Positions 27,231 to 37,472 of a DNA stretch of 64,000 nt are shown here, piece by piece. Made by a program: the position numbers and the translations under genes. The stretch spans positions 1-64,000 of the forward strand of contig NZ_JAUKWP010000004.1 in assembly GCF_030504545.1 (NCBI RefSeq), given 5' to 3'. Position 1 is the stretch's first letter; the number at the start of each line of letters is the position of its first letter. The notes beneath the pieces are model-generated. The model saw only the letters and a list, made by a program, of their open reading frames with translations, searched no databases and was not told the DNA's origin. The DNA comes from Lactobacillus sp. YT155 (lineage in GTDB: Bacteria > Bacillota > Bacilli > Lactobacillales > Lactobacillaceae).

Positions 27231-27977
27231 TTATCTGTTTTTGCGGAACCATTTACTATCAGTAAAGGCAACCACATCGTTTGCTAGATATAGCATGTAA
27301 GTAATCATAAGCACCCATACTGGATGACCATTCATCGCTGTTTGGATCCAGAGAGCCACACTCATGATTCCTTGTGCTGTCCAGAAGTAATAACTTGATC
27401 TGAATCTTCTAACAGTTAAAATAGCACCTGTTAATCCGATAGTTGCACTAATAGCATCTAGTAAAGCTTGTGGACTATCTAAGATAACTGTATCTAAGAT
27501 ATAAGTTGCTGCTAAAAATACTAAGAAAATTAGTGCTGTTTGCCAAATGTCTGTCCCTGTCATTTTACGAGGTTCATGATTTGACCATTTCTTTTGAAGC
27601 AAAATTGGAATATCCAATAAGATAATATATGCACCTTGCATAATAATATCAGAAAAATTCTTGGTAACTAGAGCTACGTAAATCAACATAACTGCTGAAA
27701 CAAAGCCTAGAATACCATTAATAGGACGACCATTGGTGATAGAAACTGTACAACTGAAACCGATAATACCGGCAACGGTTGAAGTTATTGCTAAAGCATC
27801 AATGCCATGTCCTTGTACCAATCCATTGATAACTCCAATATATAATTGGAACAAAATACCAATGGTTAATAAAATATAACTTGCTGTGGTCCAGCCAGAC
27901 ATTTGGTCTTTGTACCAATGCCAACTAAACACACGTGTAAATGACGTTTCGTCATAATATTTTGATGAATTCTGCAT
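27231..27977 (-). CDS. pnuC: PnuC family nicotinamide riboside / NMN transporter
   Basis: The 248-residue protein has seven hydrophobic helices. It carries the PnuC feature ITNGRPINGILGFVSA and aromatic-rich W..Q.. segments in the C-terminal half (WTAQGIMSVALWIQTAMNG). It imports an NAD precursor, probably nicotinamide riboside. The gene is monocistronic with a promoter at 28074-28101 and an unusually long leader of about 90 nt. Confidence 0.92.
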   Translation of the reverse strand: MQNSSKYYDETSFTRVFSWHWYKDQMSGWTTASYILLTIGILFQLYIGVINGLVQGHGIDALAITSTVAGIIGFSCTVSITNGRPINGILGFVSAVMLIYVALVTKNFSDIIMQGAYIILLDIPILLQKKWSNHEPRKMTGTDIWQTALIFLVFLAATYILDTVILDSPQALLDAISATIGLTGAILTVRRFRSSYYFWTAQGIMSVALWIQTAMNGHPVWVLMITYMLYLANDVVAFTDSKWFRKNR

Positions 27978-28067
27978 TTCTCTAAATCTCCCTCACATTT
28001 AGAATCCCCTCGACCTAACCCAAGGTTTATTAAAGTTGTCCTTCTTCAACTGTGTTTACCCGAACTA
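27978..28067 (-). promoter_or_regulatory. Candidate structured leader RNA of pnuC
   Basis: In transcript sense a hairpin AGTTG/CAACT (28034-28051) has the loop AAGAAGGA. Its AAGG can pair with CCTT at 28022-28025 across an A/U-rich linker, giving an H-type pseudoknot. Downstream a second hairpin CTAAAT/ATTTAG (27982-28002) holds the SD GAGGGAG in its loop. This resembles the layout of translational riboswitches. I could not match it to the NAD+-II consensus. Confidence 0.4.
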
Positions 28068-28073
28068 TATTCC

Positions 28074-28101
28074 ATAATAACAAAAGTAAAATCTTTATCA
28101 A
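28074..28101 (-). promoter_or_regulatory. pnuC promoter
   Basis: Minus strand: -35 TTGATA (28096-28101), 16-bp spacer, -10 TATTAT (28074-28079). Confidence 0.65.
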
Positions 28102-28242
28102 CGATAAAAGTCTTCTATAAATTATTTTATAATTTGTTGAAAAAAATATTATAATTATGGCGTTATTTTATAATTTTCGTTGTATAATATATTTAGTAAT
28201 TTAGTAACTGAATATAATTTTCGTGAGGATGGAGGCAGGAAT

Positions 28243-28398
28243 ATGTTTAGAACAGGAGACCAACCTGGTAAAGGTGGAACGTTTGAATGTCTTACTTGTA
28301 AGGAAGATATATTTTTGAAAAAAGGCCAACCAATACCTGAATGTAGTACCCCTGGATGTGAAGGTGACATCTGGGCACGAATATACGATAAGAATTAA
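28243..28398 (+). CDS. Small zinc-ribbon protein (YjzC-like)
   Basis: The 51-residue protein contains CLTC and CSTPGC, four cysteines spaced as in a zinc ribbon, after FRTGDQPGKGGTF. It resembles small YjzC-like proteins of unknown function. The start at 28243 has a strong SD (GGAGG) 7-8 nt upstream; the frame is open further upstream but without an SD. A TATAAT-like box (TTGTATAATA) lies about 60 bp before the start. Confidence 0.8.
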   Translation: MFRTGDQPGKGGTFECLTCKEDIFLKKGQPIPECSTPGCEGDIWARIYDKN

Positions 28399-28399
28399 A

Positions 28400-28427
28400 A
28401 AGGACTTTCCCCTAAGTCCTTTTTTTG
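28400..28427 (+). terminator. Terminator of the zinc-ribbon gene
   Basis: The stem AGGACTT/AAGTCCT is followed by seven Ts. Confidence 0.88.
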
Positions 28428-28452
28428 TTATATTCCTTTAAAGGAGTTACTT

Positions 28453-28905
28453 ATGAATTCAATAGAAAAATTTTGGGATGATTTTATTAATGAGAATTCC
28501 CAATATCGCAATTCCACTTACGTTGTTGATTACTTTGGAACAAAAGATGACGCCACAAAATTAGGCAATCTAATAAAGTCCCATATCAAAACTGCAACTT
28601 GTAGTGCCTACCCTCTATACGAAATAGATAACGAAGCAGCGCCGGAAGTGGGAACGATAACCTTAGTTACTGATAGTTCAAATCAACCGCTCTGTATCAT
28701 CGAAAACACTAAAGTTTATGTTGAAAAATTTTCAAACATTACTGATAAACACGCCTATATGGAAGGTGAAGGAGATCGCTCATTTGACTATTGGCGAGAT
28801 GTTCACGTTCGATATTTCCAAGAAGCTCTAGCAGACTACAATTTAGAATTCGATGAATCCCTTCCCCTTTTGTGTGAAGAATTCACTTGTATTTATCCAA
28901 AATAA
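28453..28905 (+). CDS. ASCH domain protein
   Basis: The 150-residue protein has ASCH features: FGTKDDATKLGNLIKSHIKTATCSAYPLYE, then a beta-strand with ILENTKVYVEKFSNI-like sequence and EGEGDRSFDYWRDVHVRYF. The last motif (EGxGDxSxxxWRxxH) is typical of bacterial stand-alone ASCH proteins. The fold is PUA-like and probably binds RNA; some members cleave RNA. It has its own SD and a terminator that it shares with lepA. Confidence 0.9.
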   Translation: MNSIEKFWDDFINENSQYRNSTYVVDYFGTKDDATKLGNLIKSHIKTATCSAYPLYEIDNEAAPEVGTITLVTDSSNQPLCIIENTKVYVEKFSNITDKHAYMEGEGDRSFDYWRDVHVRYFQEALADYNLEFDESLPLLCEEFTCIYPK

Positions 28906-28928
28906 AAAAGCCCGATAGGGCTTTTTTA
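28905..28928. terminator. Bidirectional terminator between the ASCH gene and lepA
   Basis: The stem AAAGCCC/GGGCTTT with loop GATA has T-runs on both strands. Confidence 0.88.
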
Positions 28929-30752
28929 ATTCTCTTCATGCATTTTTAAAACAGACATAAATGCTTCTTGCGGAACTTCAACTCGTCCAACTGACTTCAT
29001 TCGTTTCTTTCCACGTTTTTGTTTATCTAACAGTTTTGCTCTTCGATCAGGGTCACCAGTATGAATTTTAGCAGTAACATCTTTACGGTATGCTTTGACA
29101 GTAGCACGCGCTACAATCTTAGTTCCAATTGCAGCTTGAATTGGAATTTCAAAGTTTTGTCGAGGAATAATTGTCTTTAATTTAGCGGTAATTTCACGAC
29201 CACGGTCGTAGGCAAAATCTTTATGAACAATAAAACTCAAAGCATCAACCTTGTCAGCATTCAACAAGATATCCATTTTAACTAAATCACTAACCTCATA
29301 ACCTTCAATTTTGTAATCAAGTGATGCATATCCCTTTGTACTTGATTTCAAGTCATCAAAGAAATTAAAGATAATTTCGGATAAAGGTAATTTGTAGACC
29401 ACATTTACGCGATATTTATCTAAATAGTCCATGGTAATAAAAGATCCACGTTTCTTTTGCGATAGTTCCATCACTGCCCCAACATACTCTTCTGGTACCA
29501 TTATTTCAGCTTTTACAAACGGTTCCTCAATAGCAGAAATTTCTGAAGAGTCAGGCATTTCAGATGGGTTGTCAATTACGAGAGTATTTCCATCGGTAGT
29601 CTTAACATGATAATTAACTGAAGGTGCAGTCATGATTAAATCTAAATTAAATTCACGTTCAAGTCGTTCCTGAACCACGTCCATGTGTAAGAGTCCTAAG
29701 AATCCACAACGGAACCCAAAACCTAAGGCTTGTGATGATTCAGGCTCGAATTCTAAAGCAGCATCATTTAATTGCAATTTCTCCAATGCTTCACGAAGAT
29801 CTTCATATTTTGCATTATCAACAGGATACATACCTGAATATACCATCGGTTGAATCTGACGGTATCCTTCAAATTGTTCGGCGGTTGGATTGTTTGCGAG
29901 TGTAACTGTATCACCAACTCGAGTTTCTTTTACTGACTTAATACTTGCGGTAATGTAACCAACATCACCCGCCATTAAATAATCTTTAGCCACTGCCTTA
30001 GGTGACATTACCCCTACTTCGGTTACTTCAAATTTCTTTTGATTACTCATAATCTCGATAGTATCGCCAGCTTTAACCATACCCTCTTTAACACGCACAC
30101 TTAAAACTACACCACGATAACTGTCATATACTGAATCAAAAATTAAAGCTTTTAAAGGAGCTTCAATATCATCTTCTGGAGCAGGAATATCACTAACAAT
30201 TCTTTCTAGTAATTCTGGAATTCCAATTCCTTTTTTGGCACTTACTTCAACTGCTTCACTGGCATCAATTCCAATCATATCTTCGATTTCTGCCTTTACT
30301 TTTTCTGGTTCAGCACTAGGTAAGTCAATTTTATTTATGACAGGTAGAATTTCTAAATCATTGTCGATCGCTAAATACGTGTTGGCAAGAGTTTGTGCTT
30401 CTACACCTTGAGCTGCATCCACAACTAATAAAGCACCCTCACAGGCTGCTAAACTTCTTGAAACTTCATATGTGAAATCAACATGCCCTGGTGTATCAAT
30501 TAAGTGAAAGATGTAAGTCTGTCCATCTTTTGCTTGATAGTGCAATTCCACAGCATTTAGTTTGATAGTTATCCCACGTTCACGTTCAAGATCCATATCA
30601 TCCAAGATTTGATCCTTCATGTCACGTTCGGCAACTGTATCTGTCAATTCAAGAATTCGATCGGCAATCGTCGACTTACCATGATCGATATGAGCCACGA
30701 TTGAAAAATTACGAATTCTTTTTTGACGTTCTTTCATTTCATCAATGTTCAT
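28926..30752 (-). CDS. lepA: Elongation factor 4 (LepA)
   Basis: The 608-residue translational GTPase has G1 AHIDHGKST (about 21-29), G3 DTPGH and G4 NKID. Domains II and III follow, then the LepA-specific C-terminal domain ending with [21 protein letters not shown]. It acts on stalled or mispositioned ribosomes and in 30S biogenesis. It lies downstream of dnaJ but is separated from it by a terminator. Confidence 0.98.
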   Translation of the reverse strand: MNIDEMKERQKRIRNFSIVAHIDHGKSTIADRILELTDTVAERDMKDQILDDMDLERERGITIKLNAVELHYQAKDGQTYIFHLIDTPGHVDFTYEVSRSLAACEGALLVVDAAQGVEAQTLANTYLAIDNDLEILPVINKIDLPSAEPEKVKAEIEDMIGIDASEAVEVSAKKGIGIPELLERIVSDIPAPEDDIEAPLKALIFDSVYDSYRGVVLSVRVKEGMVKAGDTIEIMSNQKKFEVTEVGVMSPKAVAKDYLMAGDVGYITASIKSVKETRVGDTVTLANNPTAEQFEGYRQIQPMVYSGMYPVDNAKYEDLREALEKLQLNDAALEFEPESSQALGFGFRCGFLGLLHMDVVQERLEREFNLDLIMTAPSVNYHVKTTDGNTLVIDNPSEMPDSSEISAIEEPFVKAEIMVPEEYVGAVMELSQKKRGSFITMDYLDKYRVNVVYKLPLSEIIFNFFDDLKSSTKGYASLDYKIEGYEVSDLVKMDILLNADKVDALSFIVHKDFAYDRGREITAKLKTIIPRQNFEIPIQAAIGTKIVARATVKAYRKDVTAKIHTGDPDRRAKLLDKQKRGKKRMKSVGRVEVPQEAFMSVLKMHEEN

Positions 30753-30784
30753 TCACTAAACTCCTTTAAACCTCTTTAGATTAT

Positions 30785-30813
30785 ACCAAAAAAGACACTC
30801 CTATGGAGTGTCT
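30785..30813 (-). terminator. Terminator of the hrcA-grpE-dnaK-dnaJ operon
   Basis: The stem AGACACTCC/GGAGTGTCT with loop TAT is followed by TTTTTTGG on the minus strand. Confidence 0.88.
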
Positions 30814-30818
30814 AATGT

Positions 30819-31943
30819 TTATTTAAAAGCATCTCGCATTTTATCAAAGAAATTACCACTGTCTTGTTCGGTAATCTTATCACCACCAGCATCAGCATAA
30901 TCATGTAATGCCTTCTTCTGGTCTTCGGTTAATTTCTTAGGTGTAATCACATGCACTGTTACCAAATGATCACCAGTGCCACTGCTATTAAGCTTAGGTG
31001 AACCCTTACCTTTCAACTTAAAGGTTGTTCCGGTTTGAGTTCCACTAGGAATTTTTAATTTAACATCACCGTGGACAGTTTTAACCTTAATTTCGTCTCC
31101 TAATGCTGCTTGAGGGAAACTAATTGAGCGATCAGAATAAACTGTTGAACCACGACGTGAGAATTCTTTACTTGGTGAAACATGGAAGACAATATATAAA
31201 TCACCGTAAGGTCCATTATTCGTACCGGATTCGCCTTGTCCTTCTAGACGGATTTGTTGTCCATCTTCAATTCCAGCAGGTACTTTAACTTTAACAGAAT
31301 GTCGTTCAACTGTATGACCATCGCCACCACAAGTAGGACATTTCTCTTTGATTTCCTTACCAGTTCCATTACATACATCACATGTTTCAGTAGTTCTCAT
31401 GTTACCAAATGGAGTTTGACGTTCAACTTGGATACGACCTGCCCCATGACACTTGCTACAAGTCTCTGGAGAAGTTCCAGGTTTAGCAGCACTACCATTA
31501 CAAGTAGCACATTGTTCTTGACGATTATAGGAAATGGTTGTTTCTTTACCAAAAATAGCTTCTTCAAAAGTAAGATCCATTCGGTATTGTAAATCATTTC
31601 CTTGAGTTGGTGCAGTTGGGTCAGTTTGACGAGCTCCACCACCGAAGAAAGAACTGAAAATATCTTCAAATCCACCGCCACCAAATGATTGATCGAATCC
31701 ACCGAAGCCGCCAGCACCATTGCTATAGGCATTGTCATCAGTAGTTCCGTATTGGTCATATCTCTGACGTTTTTGAGGATCTTTTAATATTTCAAAAGCT
31801 TCATTAACTTCCTTGAATTTCTCATCAGCTCCGGGTTCCTTATTCAAATCAGGATGATACTTTTTAGAAAGACTACGATAGGCTTTTTTTATTTCAGCAT
31901 CACTGGCATCTTGAGAAACACCTAAAACGTCATATGGATTCAT
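30819..31943 (-). CDS. dnaJ: Chaperone protein DnaJ
   Basis: The 374-residue type I J-protein has a J domain with HPD (KKYHPDLN, about 30-37), a Gly/Phe-rich region (about 75-105), and a zinc domain with four CxxC units (CATC, CSKC, CDVC, CPTC). C-terminal substrate-binding domains follow. It stimulates DnaK ATPase. It starts 18 bp after dnaK. Confidence 0.98.
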   Translation of the reverse strand: MNPYDVLGVSQDASDAEIKKAYRSLSKKYHPDLNKEPGADEKFKEVNEAFEILKDPQKRQRYDQYGTTDDNAYSNGAGGFGGFDQSFGGGGFEDIFSSFFGGGARQTDPTAPTQGNDLQYRMDLTFEEAIFGKETTISYNRQEQCATCNGSAAKPGTSPETCSKCHGAGRIQVERQTPFGNMRTTETCDVCNGTGKEIKEKCPTCGGDGHTVERHSVKVKVPAGIEDGQQIRLEGQGESGTNNGPYGDLYIVFHVSPSKEFSRRGSTVYSDRSISFPQAALGDEIKVKTVHGDVKLKIPSGTQTGTTFKLKGKGSPKLNSSGTGDHLVTVHVITPKKLTEDQKKALHDYADAGGDKITEQDSGNFFDKMRDAFK

Positions 31944-31961
31944 TAAGAAACTTCCTTCCTG

Positions 31962-33812
31962 TTATTTTTTGTCGTCAGGATCAACCTCTTCAAAATCTGC
32001 ATCGACAGTCTTGTCATCGCCAGATTTATCATCAGTCTTTTGATCGGTTGCACCAGCTTCACCATTTGGTTGAGCGTTTTGTGCTTCTTGATATAACTTA
32101 ACAGATAAATCTTGAATAATCTTGTTTAAATCATCACGTTTTGTTTTCATTTCTTCAAGATTATTGTCTTCTTGAGCTTTCTTCAATGCATCTTTTGCAT
32201 CTTGGGCTTTCTTGATTTCATCATCTGAAACCTTGCCTTTAATTTCTTCAAGAGTCTTATCAGTAGTAAATAGTAATTGATCTACATCATTTCTTAAATC
32301 AACTTCTTCTTTACGTTTGTTATCTGCTTCTTCGTTTTCTTTAGCTTCATTCTTCATCTTTTCGATTTCTTCATCTGAAAGACCTGAAGAACTCTTGATA
32401 GTGATATTTTGTGATTTACCAGTACCCATATCTTTAGCAGATACATTAACGATACCGTTCTTATCAATATCAAATTTAACTTCGATTTGAGGAATTCCAC
32501 GAGGTGCAGCAGGAATATCTGTCAATTGGAATCTTCCTAAAGTCTTGTCATCAGCAGCCATTGGACGTTCACCTTGAAGAACATGAATATCTACAGCTGG
32601 TTGATTGTCAGCAGCAGTTGAGAATACTTGTGATTTGCTTGTAGGAATTGTGGTATTTCTATCAATAAGTTTTGTGAAGACTCCACCCATTGTTTCAATA
32701 CCTAATGACAATGGTGTAACGTCAAGTAAAACAACGTCTTTAACATCACCAGTGATAACACCAGCTTGAACTGCGGCACCTAAAGCAACAGCTTCATCAG
32801 GGTTAATTGAGTGATCAGGTTCCTTGCCAGTCCACTTCTTAACAGCTTCTTGAACAGCAGGAATACGTGTTGAACCACCATTTAAAATAACTTTGTCGAT
32901 ATCTGAATTACTCAATCCAGCATCTTTTAGAGCATTTTCAACAGGAATCTTAGTCTTTTGAACCAAACTGTCAGTTAATTCTTCAAACTTAGCACGAGTT
33001 AAAGTCTCCTCTAAGTGAAGAGGTCCTGCGTCACTTTGAGAAATAAATGGCAAGCTGATTTGTGTTTGAGTAACACCTGATAAATCTTTCTTAGCTTTTT
33101 CAGCAGCATCTTTTAGACGTTGCATAGCCATCTTGTCTTGGGCCAAATCAACACCGTTAGCAGCCTTGAATTGTGCTACTAACCAATCCATGATGGCATT
33201 ATCGAAGTCATCACCACCAAGTGCAGTATCACCATTAGTTGACAATACTTCAAAGACACCGTCACCTAATTCAAGAATAGAAACGTCAAAAGTACCACCA
33301 CCAAGGTCATATACTAAGACTTTTTCATCTTGTTCATCTTTGTCCAAACCATATGCCAATGAAGAAGCAGTTGGTTCGTTAATGATACGTTTTACATCAA
33401 GACCGGCAATTTTACCAGCATCTTTAGTAGCTTGTCTTTGTGAGTCATTAAAGTAAGCAGGAACGGTAATAACAGCTTCTGTTACTTCTTCACCAAGATA
33501 ATCTTCTGAGAATTTCTTGATGTGTTGTAGGATCATAGCTGAAATTTCTTGTGGTGTGTATTCTTTACCAGCCACAGAAACTTTGTAACCAGCCTCACCG
33601 ATATGTCTCTTAATTGATGAAACAGTATCAGGGTTTGTGATTGCTTGTCTTTTGGCAACTTCACCAACTTGAATTTCGCCATCTTTAAAAGCTACTACTG
33701 AAGGAGTAGTTCTTCCACCTTCAGGGTTTGTAATAATCTTAGGTTTGCCACCTTCCATAACCGCAACAGCGGAATTAGTTGTACCTAAGTCAATACCAAT
33801 AATTTTTGACAT
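31962..33812 (-). CDS. dnaK: Chaperone protein DnaK (Hsp70)
   Basis: The 616-residue Hsp70 has [14 protein letters not shown] at its start, [14 protein letters not shown] and [14 protein letters not shown] in the nucleotide-binding domain, and the interdomain linker [13 protein letters not shown]. An acidic C-terminal tail ([10 protein letters not shown]) ends it. It is the main ATP-dependent folding chaperone with GrpE and DnaJ. It lacks the insertion seen in Gram-negative DnaK, as usual for Firmicutes. Confidence 0.99.
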   Translation of the reverse strand: MSKIIGIDLGTTNSAVAVMEGGKPKIITNPEGGRTTPSVVAFKDGEIQVGEVAKRQAITNPDTVSSIKRHIGEAGYKVSVAGKEYTPQEISAMILQHIKKFSEDYLGEEVTEAVITVPAYFNDSQRQATKDAGKIAGLDVKRIINEPTASSLAYGLDKDEQDEKVLVYDLGGGTFDVSILELGDGVFEVLSTNGDTALGGDDFDNAIMDWLVAQFKAANGVDLAQDKMAMQRLKDAAEKAKKDLSGVTQTQISLPFISQSDAGPLHLEETLTRAKFEELTDSLVQKTKIPVENALKDAGLSNSDIDKVILNGGSTRIPAVQEAVKKWTGKEPDHSINPDEAVALGAAVQAGVITGDVKDVVLLDVTPLSLGIETMGGVFTKLIDRNTTIPTSKSQVFSTAADNQPAVDIHVLQGERPMAADDKTLGRFQLTDIPAAPRGIPQIEVKFDIDKNGIVNVSAKDMGTGKSQNITIKSSSGLSDEEIEKMKNEAKENEEADNKRKEEVDLRNDVDQLLFTTDKTLEEIKGKVSDDEIKKAQDAKDALKKAQEDNNLEEMKTKRDDLNKIIQDLSVKLYQEAQNAQPNGEAGATDQKTDDKSGDDKTVDADFEEVDPDDKK

Positions 33813-33838
33813 AAATATTATCTCCTTGTTATTTGTTT

Positions 33839-34432
33839 TTAATTAGCAACAACTACCATTGATGGTCGTAGAACACGATCTTTTAACATATATCCTTTTT
33901 GGAGTACTGCAGTAACAGTATCAACTGGATGATCGTCATCAGCTGGAACGGTTTGAATGGCCTGATGAATATTAGGATCAAATGTTTGTCCTAGAGCTTC
34001 AATTTCAGTGACATTATTGTCTTTCAAAGCTTCTTGTAGACTTGCAAGGGTTATTTCAATCCCCTTCTTCAATTGTTGACCTTTTTCATCATCAACTTCG
34101 ACAGCCAATGCTCGTTCAATATTATCAATAGCTGGCAGAATTTCCTTAGCTAATTTTTGGCCATCATATTTGAGTAATTGTTGTTCTTGCTTTTCGTATC
34201 TTTGTCGCATATTTTGAATTTCTGCTTGAGAACGCAAGTACTTATCTTCAAAATCATCTCTTTGTTGAGTTAATTCCTCAATCTGTGCTTGATTCTCGTC
34301 AGTTTCTTGAGAAGTATTTTTTACTTCTTCTGGCTTTTTATCATCTTTTTTTGCTTCTTTTTTCAAGACTGTTTCTTTTTCAGGCATATCTTCTTCAGAA
34401 GGAAATTGCGATGAATCCATTTTTTTATTCAA
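33839..34432 (-). CDS. grpE: Nucleotide exchange factor GrpE
   Basis: The 197-residue protein has an acidic/Lys-rich N-terminus, a long coiled-coil (about 50-110; [26 protein letters not shown]) and a C-terminal beta-wing domain with [18 protein letters not shown]. It releases ADP from DnaK. I choose a TTG start at 34432 because AGGAGG lies 6 nt upstream; the nearest ATG (34420) is 18 nt from that SD and upstream codons fall inside hrcA. A rare start may lower GrpE relative to DnaK. Confidence 0.93.
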   Translation of the reverse strand: MNKKMDSSQFPSEEDMPEKETVLKKEAKKDDKKPEEVKNTSQETDENQAQIEELTQQRDDFEDKYLRSQAEIQNMRQRYEKQEQQLLKYDGQKLAKEILPAIDNIERALAVEVDDEKGQQLKKGIEITLASLQEALKDNNVTEIEALGQTFDPNIHQAIQTVPADDDHPVDTVTAVLQKGYMLKDRVLRPSMVVVAN

Positions 34433-34442
34433 GTGAATCCTC

Positions 34443-35489
34443 CTAGTCATCATTAAGATCTTTGTAGTATTCAATTAGTTTATTCGCTAATTCCTCACGG
34501 AATAGTCCTAACAAACCAATCATTTTTGAGTATGGCATACTTGTCGGTCCTAACAGTGCTATTAAGCCTTCACCATGATTTCCGGTATCATATCGTGCGG
34601 TAATTATACTGTAGTTCTTGAAAGCATCATTACCTATTTCTGGACCCAATCTAACATTAATCTTTGAACTATCTAACTCATTATCCAAAAGTGCAAGTAA
34701 ATCATCATTTTGTTCAATCGTCGAATATAAACTTTGAATCTGCTGCATATCATCTTTATCAGCATAATTTAACAAGTTCAATTGACCATCAACAAAAAAT
34801 TTGTTTCTTGCTGCTTTTTGAAATACTTCATCAAACAATTCTAGGAATCCATTAGCTGAGTGCAGGTATTTCGACAAGATAATCGGAATATCCGTATGCA
34901 ACTTCTGAATCACGACATCTAGCGGCAATCCAACTAATTCATCATTCATAATATTGACGATTTTTTCAATTACTTCCGCACTAACATCAGCCGAAATTGT
35001 ATAGACTTGGCTTTGAACTGTTCCTTGATTAGTGACTAGAACAGCCATGAACTGGCGATTAGTAATTGGAACTATTCGAAATCCAGTTAAGTATGTAGAA
35101 CGATTCTCCGGCAATAATGTGATTGCCGTATAACTCGTTAAATCAGACAATATCTTAGCGGATTGCTGAATAATGTCATCAATCTGATGATAGTGATGAT
35201 CAAAATTCTGTTCGATTACTTTCGATGTTTGATTAGAAACTTTGGTTGGCTGAACTAGATTATCAAGATAATAACGATAACCCTCTACCGAAGGAACACG
35301 TCCAGACGATAAATGAGTTTTATCAATTAATCCTTTTTCTTCTAAAACCGCCATTTCATTTCTAATCGTTGCTGAGCTTACTTTAATAGGCAGTGTTTCC
35401 ATTAAAGTCTTGGAACCAACTGGTTGGCTTGTTTCTGTAAAGATTCTAAAAATCTCTTTTAAAATCAAATTTTGCCTGTCGGTCAGCAT
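34443..35489 (-). CDS. hrcA: Heat-inducible transcription repressor HrcA
   Basis: The 348-residue protein has an N-terminal winged helix (MLTDRQNLILKEIF..., with SSATIRNEMAVLEEKGLI) and GAF-like plus dimerisation domains. It binds CIRCE and represses the hrcA-grpE-dnaK-dnaJ operon until heat titrates GroEL. The start at 35489 has SD AGGAGG; an earlier in-frame codon overlaps CIRCE and is rejected. Confidence 0.97.
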   Translation of the reverse strand: MLTDRQNLILKEIFRIFTETSQPVGSKTLMETLPIKVSSATIRNEMAVLEEKGLIDKTHLSSGRVPSVEGYRYYLDNLVQPTKVSNQTSKVIEQNFDHHYHQIDDIIQQSAKILSDLTSYTAITLLPENRSTYLTGFRIVPITNRQFMAVLVTNQGTVQSQVYTISADVSAEVIEKIVNIMNDELVGLPLDVVIQKLHTDIPIILSKYLHSANGFLELFDEVFQKAARNKFFVDGQLNLLNYADKDDMQQIQSLYSTIEQNDDLLALLDNELDSSKINVRLGPEIGNDAFKNYSIITARYDTGNHGEGLIALLGPTSMPYSKMIGLLGLFREELANKLIEYYKDLNDD

Positions 35490-35502
35490 CTCAACACCTC
35501 CT

Positions 35503-35529
35503 TTAGCACTCTTATACCACAAGTGCTAA
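35503..35529. promoter_or_regulatory. CIRCE operator of the hrcA operon
   Basis: TTAGCACTC-N9-AAGTGCTAA on the plus strand is the canonical CIRCE with one mismatch out of 18 arm positions. It lies between the -10 box and the hrcA SD. Confidence 0.96.
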
Positions 35530-35537
35530 CAATGTAA

Positions 35538-35566
35538 AATATACCAATCTCTTCACTAGGTGTCAA
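35538..35566 (-). promoter_or_regulatory. hrcA operon promoter
   Basis: Minus strand: -35 TTGACA (35561-35566), 17-bp spacer, -10 TATATT (35538-35543), followed directly by CIRCE. Confidence 0.9.
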
Positions 35567-35581
35567 GTAATAAACTACTTT

Positions 35582-36526
35582 TTAGACGGTTTTTTCAAAG
35601 TAGTTTTCAGTGTCTTTTTCATCTTGTTTTAATTGTTCAATTAGTGCATCAATTCCCGCAAATTTTATCTCTGGACGCAAGAATTTATCCCACTTCAATT
35701 TAACTTCTTTTCCATAAATATCTTGGTTAAAGTTCAATATATAGGTTTCGATAGAAAGTTCCATAACATCATCAAAGGTAATATTAAAACCAACCGATGT
35801 CATTGATGGATACCAAATATCATCAATTAGAATTTCGGTAATATATACGCCGTCAGCTGGAAGGTACTCTTTCTTATCAACATCAAGATTAGCAGTTGGG
35901 AAGCCTAACTCTCGCCCTCTTTTGAGCCCATGAATTACCGTTCCGGTATTCTGATAGTTATATCCTAATTGCTCATTAGCATTAGTTATTTCACCATTAC
36001 TCAAAGCAGCTTTAATCGATGTTGTGCCTAACTTACCTTGATTGTAAAAAATCTCATCAACTGAAGTAATGCTGAAACGACCTTTAGCATAGTCTACTAA
36101 CGTCGTCATATTGGCCGTTTCCTTAGGACCATAGGTATAATCAAAGCCTGCAATTACAGCTTGAGCATGCAAGGAAATAATGCAATTATCCACGAATTCT
36201 TGCCCATTTAACTTAATTAAAGAGTCGGTAAACTTAACCACGTACAAATAATCGACTCCCAAGTCACTGAATAATTCTTCTTTTCTAGTCAGTGTTGATA
36301 GATACCGAAAACTGTCTTCAGACTCACTGCCAAAGACTGTACTGGGTGATTGATTAAAAGTCATCACAGCAAGCTTAAGATTGTCTTTGTCAGCAACCTG
36401 TTTAGCAGTCTTAACTACTGCCTGATGTCCTAAGTGAACACCATCAAAAAAACCCAATGCCAAAGCGATTGGTTCATTAGGAATTTTGTTTTTATCAAAA
36501 GGATATTCTAAATTTATTGTTTTCAT
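35582..36526 (-). CDS. ribF: Bifunctional riboflavin kinase / FAD synthetase
   Basis: The 314-residue enzyme has an N-terminal FMN adenylyltransferase domain (ALGFFDGVHLGHQAVV, about 22-37) and a C-terminal riboflavin kinase domain (KRGRELGFPTANL, about 205-217). It makes FMN and FAD, which the nearby NDH-2 and azoreductase need. I prefer the ATG at 36526 over a TTG at 36538 that overlaps the truB stop and has no SD. Confidence 0.95.
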   Translation of the reverse strand: MKTINLEYPFDKNKIPNEPIALALGFFDGVHLGHQAVVKTAKQVADKDNLKLAVMTFNQSPSTVFGSESEDSFRYLSTLTRKEELFSDLGVDYLYVVKFTDSLIKLNGQEFVDNCIISLHAQAVIAGFDYTYGPKETANMTTLVDYAKGRFSITSVDEIFYNQGKLGTTSIKAALSNGEITNANEQLGYNYQNTGTVIHGLKRGRELGFPTANLDVDKKEYLPADGVYITEILIDDIWYPSMTSVGFNITFDDVMELSIETYILNFNQDIYGKEVKLKWDKFLRPEIKFAGIDALIEQLKQDEKDTENYFEKTV

Positions 36527-36534
36527 CTTGTCTC

Positions 36535-37431
36535 TCAATTGTTATTTAATAACATCGTTTCCGGTTGGTATTTATTGAATTGGTTTAATTCATAAATTGC
36601 TTTAACTTTCCCATTATATGCCAGAACGACTTGTTTTTGATTATTTTTTAACGGTAAAAAACCACCATTTTGAACAATTTTCCATTGCTCGTCAGTTAGA
36701 TCTACTCTAGGAAAGTCTTTTAGTACCTCATCAATTGAAATCAAAAAGTCAGTTTTTCCTTGTTCTTGAAGCTCGGTAATTTCGTCTAAAGTAAGAGTCT
36801 GATCAAGAGTTATACCAGCACTCTTCACTCGTGTTAGTTGTGACATATGTGACGGTATTCCTAGTAATTCACCAACTTGAACGGCCAAAGTTCTAACATA
36901 AGTTCCCTTAGAACATTCAACCGCAAAACCAAAACTAACGGTATTATTCTCGGCGTTAAATTGAACTGGTGAAGTTCGTTGAAATTTCTTAATTGTAACT
37001 ATTCTTTCAGGACGCTCAACTTCAATTCCAGCTCGAGCATATTCATACAGCTTTTTCCCATTAACCTTAACAGCAGAATACATTGGTGGAATTTGTTTAA
37101 TTTCTCCTTGAAACTGCTCAAGGATTTTGTCAATTTCTTGTTCATCAGTTGTCTGCTCTAACTTAACTCGCTCAACAATGTCACCTTCGCGGTCTTCAGT
37201 CGTGGTTGAAAAACCTAGAGTGATTTCACCGTGATATTCTTTACCAGAATTAGTCAGCAAATTGACTAACTTAGTAGCTTGTCCAATGCAAATTGGCAAC
37301 ACCCCATCAACTTGTGGATCAAGTGTTCCTGTGTGACCAATTTTTCTTTCATGAAGTATTTTTCGAAGTTTATATACACAATCGGCACTTGTCATACCGA
37401 GGTCTTTGTTTAAAGGTATTATTCCATTCAT
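36535..37431 (-). CDS. truB: tRNA pseudouridine(55) synthase
   Basis: The 298-residue enzyme has catalytic D38 in GHTGTLDPQVDGVLPI, the KEYHGEITLG strand and KGTYVRTL. It makes pseudouridine 55 in the tRNA T loop. It is cotranscribed with ribF. In most lactobacilli truB directly follows rbfA; here a 4.6-kb block separates them. Confidence 0.97.
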   Translation of the reverse strand: MNGIIPLNKDLGMTSADCVYKLRKILHERKIGHTGTLDPQVDGVLPICIGQATKLVNLLTNSGKEYHGEITLGFSTTTEDREGDIVERVKLEQTTDEQEIDKILEQFQGEIKQIPPMYSAVKVNGKKLYEYARAGIEVERPERIVTIKKFQRTSPVQFNAENNTVSFGFAVECSKGTYVRTLAVQVGELLGIPSHMSQLTRVKSAGITLDQTLTLDEITELQEQGKTDFLISIDEVLKDFPRVDLTDEQWKIVQNGGFLPLKNNQKQVVLAYNGKVKAIYELNQFNKYQPETMLLNNN

Positions 37432-37446
37432 AGCTATTATTATAAC

Positions 37447-37472
37447 AAAAAAATAGCGGTTACCCGCTATTA
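37447..37472 (-). terminator. Terminator of the azoreductase gene
   Basis: The stem AATAGCGG/CCGCTATT is followed by seven Ts on the minus strand. Confidence 0.88.

Noticed and set aside
27137-27240. preQ1 riboswitch before queT
   Set aside because: The gap holds the pnuC terminator and a TATAAT box. The remaining leader of about 25 nt is too short for a preQ1 aptamer.
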